This document shows, one piece after another, positions 25,672 to 32,768 of a stretch of 54,076 nucleotides of DNA. This stretch comes from Desulfotignum sp. (GTDB taxonomy: Bacteria > Desulfobacterota > Desulfobacteria > Desulfobacterales > Desulfobacteraceae): contig JAABSA010000025.1 of assembly GCA_011390635.1 (NCBI GenBank), positions 1 through 54,076 of the forward strand, in the 5' to 3' direction. Each line of letters begins with the position of its first letter. The stretch's first letter is position 1. Under the pieces are notes generated by a model. The model did no database searches and was not told where the DNA came from. It saw only the letters and a list, made by a program, of their open reading frames with translations. The position numbers and the translations under genes are program-made.

Positions 25672-27036
25672 TTAGAAAAATTCCAGTTTGACGGTGAGCA
25701 GCTTTTCCATTTTTTTTATCGCATGCTTGACCGCGAACACTATGATCTGGTCTCCGGGGGTTACCACACTGTCTCCTGTGGGGATGATGATGGTGCCGTT
25801 CCGGATGATGCACACCAGCAGGGCGCCTTTGGGTACAGCGATGTCTTTCAGGGGCCGGTCCGTGATGTCAGAGGTCTCCAGGGCGATGGCCTGGATAAAC
25901 TCCCCGCGTTCCCCGAATATGGAGATGTCGGACAGCACCTTGCCCTGCCGGACACTCTGGAGGATGGAACTGACCGCAGACAACCGGGGGCTGACCACCT
26001 TTTCAATGCCGATGGTGGACAAAAAGGGATAATAACTGGATTTGCCGATGCGGGTCACCGTGTTTTCCACCCCCAGGTTCTTGGCCAGCAGTGACACCAG
26101 TACATTGGTTTCATCATCATCTGTTACCGAGATTACCGCATCGATCTGGTTGAGGTTTTCTTCTAAAAACAGCTTCTGGTCAGATCCGTCTCCATGGAGC
26201 ACCACGGTTTTGTCCATCTGTTCCGCCAGCTCCAGGCAACGGGTTTTGCTGGCTTCAATCAGGCGGGTTTTGATGCCCTCTTTTTCCATCTGTCCGGCAA
26301 GCCGGGCGCCGATGCGGCCGCCCCCGACAATCAATGCGCTTTGAATGGGCTTGATCTGTATGCCGAAAATTTTCAGGGTATCACGGAGCTGGTCTGCGTG
26401 GCTCACAAAATACACCAGGTCCCCCGGGAAAATACTGTCGTTTCCCCGGGGCACGATCACTTCGTTTTTGCGGATAATGGCGGCGATCAGGGGCCTGGTG
26501 TCACCGAACCGTTCCTGAAAGTCCTTCAGACGCATACCGGCCATGACCGAGGCTGAATCAATGCGGATGCCTATATAACGGACCTTTCCATCGGCAAAAT
26601 CTCCGGCATCCAGGGCCTGGGGGATATCCACCAGCCTCCGGATGGTTTTGACCACCTCGATCTCCGGGTTGATGATGGTATCAATATAGGGGATCTGGTT
26701 TTTAAAGGTTTCATGATACGCATCAAAATCGGTGTTTCTAATGCGTGCCAGTTTTTTGGTGGACGGGGACAGCATATTGGTGACCAGGCAGGCGGTGAGG
26801 TTGATTTCATCACTGTCGGTGACGGCCAGCAGAATGTCGGTTTCCTGGATCCCGGCCTGGGTCAGGATGGTGGGGCTGCTGCCGGACCCTTCGATCACCT
26901 GAACGTCCAGGTCTTCAAAAAGGACTCGGGCCAGGTCTGGATTTTTTTCAATGACCACCACTTGTTTGTTTTCCAAAGCCATGCGCGAGGCAATGTTGTA
27001 TCCGACCTCGCCAGCCCCCACTATGATGATTTTCAC
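25672..27036 (-). CDS. trkA: Trk K+ uptake regulatory subunit TrkA
   Basis: The 454-residue cytoplasmic protein has two RCK_N/RCK_C pairs. The first nucleotide-binding turn is VGAGEVGYNIA with an acidic residue after strand 2 (VVIEKNPD); the second is VGGGRIGARLA with RLIEAS. This fits NAD(H)/ATP-type ligands that gate TrkH. The start is GTG at 27036, preceded by GGAGAAAAGGC. It is immediately upstream of trkH and 72 bases downstream of a CBS-domain gene on the same strand. Confidence 0.96.
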   Translation of the reverse strand: MKIIIVGAGEVGYNIASRMALENKQVVVIEKNPDLARVLFEDLDVQVIEGSGSSPTILTQAGIQETDILLAVTDSDEINLTACLVTNMLSPSTKKLARIRNTDFDAYHETFKNQIPYIDTIINPEIEVVKTIRRLVDIPQALDAGDFADGKVRYIGIRIDSASVMAGMRLKDFQERFGDTRPLIAAIIRKNEVIVPRGNDSIFPGDLVYFVSHADQLRDTLKIFGIQIKPIQSALIVGGGRIGARLAGQMEKEGIKTRLIEASKTRCLELAEQMDKTVVLHGDGSDQKLFLEENLNQIDAVISVTDDDETNVLVSLLAKNLGVENTVTRIGKSSYYPFLSTIGIEKVVSPRLSAVSSILQSVRQGKVLSDISIFGERGEFIQAIALETSDITDRPLKDIAVPKGALLVCIIRNGTIIIPTGDSVVTPGDQIIVFAVKHAIKKMEKLLTVKLEFF

Positions 27037-27108
27037 GCCTTTTCTCCTGCCGGCTTCTGGTTGTCCGGCAACCCTACCTGCTGGAACCTTGTCACACCAG
27101 AAAACCTG

Positions 27109-27663
27109 TTATGCCATGATCTCGCAGACCATGTCAAACAGATCCGCCAGCCGCAGAATTCCCACAACCCGGTCTTTTTCCACCACCAGCAGGGACTGGT
27201 GACAGCCGATGATGAACTGGTGTACCGCCTCGGAAACCGGGGCATCGATATTGACGTATTCTCCCCTGGAGGGGGTGTACATGATATCTTTGACAGGGGT
27301 TTGGGAAGCCTTTGCCACCAGGTTGTCCATGGATTCATGCCACAGGCTGTACTTGTCCACCAGAGAATAGAGAAACTCCTGGTTGAAACCGAAATGGGAC
27401 AGGCTCACGCTGCCGGCCTGATCAGAACCTGCAAACTGGCGGTATTTGGGCTCCAGGGCCTTTAATATCTCCCGTATTCCCACTTTGCCGATGACATGGT
27501 GATCTGTATCATACACCAGTACAGCCCGGTGCTTGTGGTTCAACTGTTTATCCGCGTTGGACCGCTTCAATTCCTGGATGGCGCCTGCCAGAGTTTCCGT
27601 ATCCGGTACCGTGGCGTAATCAGACAAGGTAATCATTATCTCTTTGACTTTTTTTGCTTTCAT
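27109..27663 (-). CDS. CBS-domain pair protein next to trkAH
   Basis: The 184 residues carry two CBS domains, about 1-75 (VKEIMITLSDYATVPDTET, then AVLVYDTDHHVIGKV) and 115-184 (VKDIMYTPSRGEYVNIDAP, then SLLVVEKDRVVGIL). They are joined by a helix-rich linker. No catalytic domain is attached. CBS pairs bind adenine nucleotides and report energy state to channels and enzymes. Position directly upstream of trkA suggests it tunes potassium or anion transport, which is inference. Confidence 0.85.
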   Translation of the reverse strand: MKAKKVKEIMITLSDYATVPDTETLAGAIQELKRSNADKQLNHKHRAVLVYDTDHHVIGKVGIREILKALEPKYRQFAGSDQAGSVSLSHFGFNQEFLYSLVDKYSLWHESMDNLVAKASQTPVKDIMYTPSRGEYVNIDAPVSEAVHQFIIGCHQSLLVVEKDRVVGILRLADLFDMVCEIMA

Positions 27664-27786
27664 GGTCTGCCTTCCCTGAAATTAGGGTGTATTATCGATA
27701 CAGCCTGTTTCAAAACCTGTATTTTTTCTGCCTCCGGTCCGGTGCCATGAGCGGATGTGTTCACTGCACCGGTCCGGGCAGCAGGG

Positions 27787-29259
27787 TTAACTGATAAGAA
27801 TCGGCATACCCAGCAGGGGCCAGATCAGCAGCACGGCCAGAGCCACCAGGGCCATGAGCAGAATACTGGCCGGAATGCCGTAGCCGAAAAATTCACCACT
27901 GGTGAACTGTCCGGAGTTGTAGGCAATGGCATTGGGGGCGGCCCCCACCAGCAGCAGGAACGGCATGCCTGCGGTGACCAGGGCGGCAAAAACAATTACT
28001 TCGGCTGCAACCCCAAGGTACGGTGCCACCACCAGGGCTACGGGCACGGAGATGGCAATGGCAGCCACGTTCATGATAAAGTTGGTCATGAGCATCACAA
28101 AAAAGGAGATTGCCATGACAAAAACGAACCAGTGGGCCTCTGCGAAAAATCCCAGCCAGTTGATGGCCAGCCACTCGGCTGCCCCGGTCTGCCACAGGCA
28201 GAATCCCATGCTCATGGCACCGGCAAACAGTAATATGATGTTCCAGGGCACATCTTCCAGGTCCCGGATATCTAAAATCCCCACGATGAAAAACAAGATG
28301 GTGGAGACCAGAAGAATCGCGGCTTTGTTAAAGGGTTGCAGCGCCGGGATGAACGACTGCAGGGAAAGAAACAGGATCACACCGAAAATGATGGCCGTGG
28401 CAATGACTTCATGCCGGGTGAACGATCCCATTTCACTACTGAGCTGCCGGGCCTTTTCCCGCAGCCCGGGGATCACGGCTTTTTCCGGTTTGAAAAATAC
28501 CATGAAAAATCCCCATAGCACAAACACCATGATCCAGCCGATGGGAAACATGTAATAGGTCAGTTCGAAAAAAGACACCGTCTTGCTGGTGATCTCTTCA
28601 TAAAACCCCAGAGCCACTATACCCCGGGCCGCTCCCAGCAGGGTGACGATACTGCCGGCACCGGCTACGAACGCCATACCCATGAACAGCCCCTTGCCGA
28701 ATCTGGTGGGGGCTTCTTCATCCGTATACAGGGCATAGATGGACAGCAGCAAAGGATACATGGTGGCAGCCACTGCGGTGTGGGCCATCACATGGGTGAG
28801 CAGGGCCGTTACCACAAAGCATCCCAGGTAGATCATGGAGGTGCGTTCTCCCACGATCATGAGCATTTTATAGGCCAGGCGCTTGGTGATGCCCACCTTG
28901 GTGAACACCGTCCCGATGATCAGAGATCCGAAAATAAAGAGCACTGACGGGTCCATGAAATCCTTGAACGCATCTGCGGCCGGCCGGATGAAAAAAAGGG
29001 CCTGGACCACACCGATGGCCAGGCCGGTCACACCGATGGGCACCACTTCAAATACCCACCAGGTACCAGCCAAAAGGAACAGGGCAATGGCGGCTTTGCC
29101 CTGGGGGGACAGGGTAAAGGCCTTTCCCATGGGATCCACGGCATCGGGCCAGGGAGGGGAAATGTACACTATTGCAAATAAAATTACGCCGATCATCAGA
29201 AACATGATCCGCTTCCAGTCTATCTGAATACCGGATGAGGCTGTCGATTTTGTATTCAT
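27787..29259 (-). CDS. DASS/SLC13-family transporter with altered SNT motifs
   Basis: The 490-residue protein has about 11-12 helices and the overall pattern of divalent-anion:Na+ symporters: VPIGVTGLAI near residue 74, helix-hairpin regions near 150-165 and 390-400, and VGAAPNAIAYNSGQ near 450. The two SNT motifs that bind Na+ and substrate in this family are replaced by AHT (residues 159-161) and MNV (396-398). Substrate (sulfate, dicarboxylate, other) and ion coupling cannot be stated. The gene has a good AGGAG site and its own putative promoter. It lies upstream of the CBS and trk genes on the same strand. Confidence 0.87.
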   Translation of the reverse strand: MNTKSTASSGIQIDWKRIMFLMIGVILFAIVYISPPWPDAVDPMGKAFTLSPQGKAAIALFLLAGTWWVFEVVPIGVTGLAIGVVQALFFIRPAADAFKDFMDPSVLFIFGSLIIGTVFTKVGITKRLAYKMLMIVGERTSMIYLGCFVVTALLTHVMAHTAVAATMYPLLLSIYALYTDEEAPTRFGKGLFMGMAFVAGAGSIVTLLGAARGIVALGFYEEITSKTVSFFELTYYMFPIGWIMVFVLWGFFMVFFKPEKAVIPGLREKARQLSSEMGSFTRHEVIATAIIFGVILFLSLQSFIPALQPFNKAAILLVSTILFFIVGILDIRDLEDVPWNIILLFAGAMSMGFCLWQTGAAEWLAINWLGFFAEAHWFVFVMAISFFVMLMTNFIMNVAAIAISVPVALVVAPYLGVAAEVIVFAALVTAGMPFLLLVGAAPNAIAYNSGQFTSGEFFGYGIPASILLMALVALAVLLIWPLLGMPILIS

Positions 29260-29350
29260 GTGACTCCTGCATTTTTGGTTAAAGTAATCAATAGTTCTAT
29301 ACGCTTAACTATCATAGATCGCTATCCTTTGCCTTTACGTTCATAAATTG

Positions 29351-29384
29351 GTCTTACATAAGACAAGTGCCTGGTTTTTGTCAA
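29351..29384 (-). promoter_or_regulatory. Putative promoter and overlapping operator of the DASS transporter gene
   Basis: Read on the minus strand, TTGACA (29379-29384) and TATGTA (29355-29360) are 18 bases apart. A near-perfect inverted repeat, GTCTTA-2-TAAGAC (29351-29364), covers the -10. Bases on both sides (TTGG and CAAG) loosely resemble GntR/FadR-type operators. No such regulator gene is seen in the window. Confidence 0.45.
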
Positions 29385-29485
29385 GCACAGGTTGGATGGA
29401 ACCCGATATTATCCGATCGTCATCACGGGTTCAAATCACCGCAGCATACAATATGCTGATGAGAATTTATGAAGTGCTCGGAGGG

Positions 29486-29914
29486 TTATCCGCTGAACCG
29501 CTGCAAAATATCCTTGATTTTTTCTTCGGTCTTCTTTTCCACCAGCAGCATTTTATCCGCCTTGGCCTGTTTGATTTTAGCAGCCAGGGACTCTAAGTCA
29601 GCCGGTTTTTCCAACAGATCCGTGGCACCGATTTTCATGGCCTCCACGGTTTTTTCCACTGTGGCATACCCGGTGAGCAGGATAATCTGCAGTTCCGGTT
29701 TTTGGCTTTTAATATTTTTCAAGGCCTGGATCCCGTCCATGCCCGGCATCTTGAAATCCATGACAATAGCGTCAAAGCTTTCTTTTTCCAGCATGGCCAG
29801 GGCCTGATCGGCAGAATCTGCTGTCTTTACCGTCATGCCCCGGGCTTCCATCCGTTCGGACATGATGTCCAAAAATTCTTTTTCATCATCCACAAGCAAT
29901 ACTTTTTCTGACAT
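29486..29914 (-). CDS. Stand-alone response-regulator receiver
   Basis: These 142 residues form a receiver domain with the acidic pair VDDE, phosphoacceptor Asp53 (IVMDFKMPGMDG), Thr in LLTGYA and Lys in LEKPADLE. A short Lys/Glu-rich amphipathic helix ends the protein, with no output domain. GGAGAAAATA precedes the ATG. It is the last gene of a four-gene signalling set and would receive phosphate from the kinase or from the degenerate kinase just upstream. Confidence 0.9.
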   Translation of the reverse strand: MSEKVLLVDDEKEFLDIMSERMEARGMTVKTADSADQALAMLEKESFDAIVMDFKMPGMDGIQALKNIKSQKPELQIILLTGYATVEKTVEAMKIGATDLLEKPADLESLAAKIKQAKADKMLLVEKKTEEKIKDILQRFSG

Positions 29915-29965
29915 TATTTTCTCCTTTTTATAAATACTTCATTGCCGTTTTGGTCCGGCAGATAA

Positions 29966-30649
29966 TCATGCATGATCCGGCCGGATTCTATACAAACAGA
30001 ACCCGTTTCCGGTATTATTTGTTTTCACAGCCATGTGCACACGATCCCGCATGTCCAGGTCTTTGGGCTGGTCAAACAGGGTATCCCAGCCACCGGTCGG
30101 GACGGGATCCAGGGTAAAGCAGATTTCAGGCACCTTCGGGTCCATGCCGAAACTGACCAATACCTGTTTCTGGGTGTCCATTGCCCCATTGTCCAGAATC
30201 TTGCAGGCAATTTCAACTGCCCGAAATATCAGATGAAGCAACCCGAACCGGTGAACTTTAAGACGGCAGGGGACGGTTGCCGGTGTCACGGTCAGAAACA
30301 CCCCATGGTGACGGATGATCCGTGCGGCCAATCCCGCCACCAGATGAACCATCTCTTCCACATCCACGGTTTCTTCGGCATGATCCATGCTGTGTGAGAA
30401 CCGGTTGAACTGTTTTATCATCGTATCGGCCCTTGCCACCTGGTTTCTGATCTTTTCACTAATCCCCAAGGCTTTCCGGGGATCGATGGGGAGGGATCTG
30501 TTTTGGGCGTTGACTGCCAGATCTCCCAGGAGTCCGGCATTTTCATTGATAATGGCAAGAAAATTTTTCATGTCATGGGTGACGGCAGCTGAAACAGCAC
30601 CGAAAAATGTGATTCCGTCCATATCCATGTGCCGGTTATCGTGTTCCAT
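29966..30649 (-). CDS. Histidine-kinase-like protein with degenerate, truncated ATPase domain (ChpT/Spo0B-like phosphotransferase candidate)
   Basis: The protein has 227 residues. A clear DHp-type H-box is at residues 19-33 (VSAAVTHDMKNFLAI, His25), with a second long helix through about residue 95. The C-terminal part has the length and strand pattern of an ATPase fold but lacks the motifs: the N-box Asn pair is replaced (LIFRAVEIA), no DxGxG is present, and only a remnant NTGNGFCLYRI resembles the G2 box before the protein stops. The start at 30649 has an AGGAG site six bases upstream; an in-frame ATG at 30697 lies inside the preceding kinase gene. A phosphotransferase role between the adjacent receivers is inferred. 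Confidence 0.8.
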   Translation of the reverse strand: MEHDNRHMDMDGITFFGAVSAAVTHDMKNFLAIINENAGLLGDLAVNAQNRSLPIDPRKALGISEKIRNQVARADTMIKQFNRFSHSMDHAEETVDVEEMVHLVAGLAARIIRHHGVFLTVTPATVPCRLKVHRFGLLHLIFRAVEIACKILDNGAMDTQKQVLVSFGMDPKVPEICFTLDPVPTGGWDTLFDQPKDLDMRDRVHMAVKTNNTGNGFCLYRIRPDHA

Positions 30650-32132
30650 GAGCGGCTCCTGAAGTATCATCGGCAGGACCGGGCGGGGCCGATACATCTG
30701 GTCTGGGCAGCTGTAAAGAACCGTCCAAAGATGTCTTTCTGACCGCTTTTACCGGCAGCGTCAATATAAAACAGGTGCCTTTGCCCACGCGGCTTTTTAC
30801 TGTAATGTCGCCCCCCATTTCCTTGATCAGGCCATAGGTGATGGCCAGACCGAGTCCGGCTCCCCAGCGGTCGGTCCTGGTAGAATAAAACGGCTCGAAA
30901 ATTTTGGGCAGGTCTTCCGGCGAGATCCCTTTGCCGGTGTCAGACACCTGGATAGTGATCTGGCCGGTGATTTCATGTCTGACACCAATGGTGAGGATGC
31001 CGCTGGTTTCCATGGCAGTGATGGCGTTCTCCGACAGATTCAGAAATATCTGAAGCAGACTGCTGCGGTCACATTCAAACCCGGGTATTGCCGGAACCGG
31101 GGCCACCTGTATGGTGATGCTCCGGTGAAGGGCATCTTTTTCCAGCAGGGCCAGCACCTGGGAGATGACTTCCTCCATATCCACCGGTTCCACGCTGGGC
31201 TCCATGTGCCGGGCAAAATCCAGCAGCTGCCGGGTGATGGTGCCGCACCGCCTTACTGCTTCCAGCACATCTCTGGCAAGGGGCAAAAGTCGCTGGTCTG
31301 GTTCGGCATCTTTGCCAAGGGTCAGCAGATCGATGATCAACCCGGTTTTCTGGTTTATAATTTCCAGGGGATTGTTGATTTCATGGGCCACGCCGGAGGC
31401 GAGCCTGCCGATGGATGCCAGGCGGTTGGCATGTTCCTCGTGGTGGAGGGACTCGATCCGCAGGCGTTCAGATGCGTGAATCCGTCCCACCAGATAGGTG
31501 GCCATGCCCATGATGGCCAGCAGAATCAAACCGATGCTGGCACACAAAAACCATAGCAGTTTGAGCCGGGGTTTGAGCCAGAGATCCCTGAGCCAGTCTG
31601 CCTGGCGCAGCTGCACCAGGATCAGGGGGGTGCCGGGGATTTGTGCAAATCCGGCCAGGACCTTTGTGCCATCCGGAGCCTGGGTTTCGATGATGCCTTC
31701 CGGTCCGGAGAAAAGGCCGGGGTCCATGACGGGCAGGCTTTCAGCGGAGCCGTAATAAGACGAAGGGGTCAACACCCGGCCGGTATCATCCATGAGAAAC
31801 AGATCATGGGGCAAGTCGGATGCCAGAAGGTCAAATGTATCCTGCCACAGGGTTTGGGCCCCGGACACTGCATCTTTTTTTGCCAAAGAAGCGGACATTA
31901 CCGCGGCAAGGGTGTTCAGGCTGGTCCGCATGCCGATACTGGCTTTGGTTTCAATGGTTCGCCGGGTCAGGTTGAAATCCACCAGGGTCATGATGACCAG
32001 AGGAGAAAGGCAGATAATGGAGGTCACCAGTACGATCAGTTTCCATTTGCGTTTGAGATTCAACCCGCTGTGGCTGCTTAGGGTATCTGCGTGATCCCAG
32101 AAAGCGGGTTTGAGAAATTGAAAGGAAATCAT
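30636..32132 (-). CDS. Membrane sensor histidine kinase
   Basis: The 498-residue protein has helices at about 31-54 and 193-215 flanking a periplasmic sensor region of about 135 residues (Cache-like, with FLMDDTGRVLTPSS). The H-box is SGVAHEINNPLE with His250, and the ATPase domain is complete (NLSENAITAM, SDTGKGIS, GAGLGLA). A Pro/Ser-rich tail of about 30 residues ends the protein. The start overlaps the upstream receiver stop by four bases, and its end overlaps the degenerate kinase start by 14 bases, so the three are coupled. Confidence 0.93.
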   Translation of the reverse strand: MISFQFLKPAFWDHADTLSSHSGLNLKRKWKLIVLVTSIICLSPLVIMTLVDFNLTRRTIETKASIGMRTSLNTLAAVMSASLAKKDAVSGAQTLWQDTFDLLASDLPHDLFLMDDTGRVLTPSSYYGSAESLPVMDPGLFSGPEGIIETQAPDGTKVLAGFAQIPGTPLILVQLRQADWLRDLWLKPRLKLLWFLCASIGLILLAIMGMATYLVGRIHASERLRIESLHHEEHANRLASIGRLASGVAHEINNPLEIINQKTGLIIDLLTLGKDAEPDQRLLPLARDVLEAVRRCGTITRQLLDFARHMEPSVEPVDMEEVISQVLALLEKDALHRSITIQVAPVPAIPGFECDRSSLLQIFLNLSENAITAMETSGILTIGVRHEITGQITIQVSDTGKGISPEDLPKIFEPFYSTRTDRWGAGLGLAITYGLIKEMGGDITVKSRVGKGTCFILTLPVKAVRKTSLDGSLQLPRPDVSAPPGPADDTSGAAHGTR

Positions 32133-32575
32133 GGCTGCCAGGTGCCTGTGTCGGGGAGTCTGTCCAGAATCGTGGCAGTTGATGCATGCCGCCGGATTTT
32201 TTCATGTCCCTGGTTGATGGCATCTCCCAGCCGGTCGATATCCACGGGTTTCTGGAAATAGGCCAATGCGCCCAGGTCCATGCAGGTTTTTTTGTCCTGT
32301 TCCGACCCGTGCCCGGTAAGTACAATCACCTGGATAAAGGGATGGGTCTGTTTGACCTGTTTTAACACATCAATGCCGTCCATTCCCGGCATTTTCAGAT
32401 CAACGATCAGAATCTGCGGGGGATCGGACCGCACCTGTGCCAGAGCCGCAGGGCCGTCACATACAGCTCTCGAGTCCATGTTCCGCATCTGGAGGCGTTC
32501 AGCCAGGGTTTGGACGAACTCTTGTTCATCATCCACGAGCAGAATTTTCAACGGCATGTCAGGTTGCACTTTCAT
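32129..32575 (-). CDS. Stand-alone response-regulator receiver, first gene of the minus-strand signalling set
   Basis: This receiver has 148 residues from the chosen ATG; an in-frame start at 32605 would add ten. It shows VDDE near residues 14-17, phosphoacceptor Asp59 (LIVDLKMPGMDG), Thr in VLTGHG and Lys in FQKPVDID. The tail of about 25 residues has no output domain. AAGG lies eight bases before the start at 32575. It shares the ATGA overlap with the membrane kinase, so kinase and receiver are a cognate pair. Confidence 0.88.
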   Translation of the reverse strand: MKVQPDMPLKILLVDDEQEFVQTLAERLQMRNMDSRAVCDGPAALAQVRSDPPQILIVDLKMPGMDGIDVLKQVKQTHPFIQVIVLTGHGSEQDKKTCMDLGALAYFQKPVDIDRLGDAINQGHEKIRRHASTATILDRLPDTGTWQP

Positions 32576-32768
32576 CAGTATACCTTGCCGGGGCTGACAG
32601 CACAAATTGCATTCCGGTTTGACATATGCTTCCTATCCCATGGGTACTTGTGACCTTCGGGTGATGCCCGTCACATTAACATTGTGGGTGAAAATTTTGT
32701 AAAGAACTTGGGTCCAAAAGTCAAGACCAAACATGGCAAACACGGTGGTTGCGGAACAGGCAACGCTG

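Noticed and set aside
29441-29457. Small hairpin (CAGCATA-3-TATGCTG) after the minus-strand receiver as a terminator
   Set aside because: The stem is only seven pairs and no T tract follows on the minus strand.
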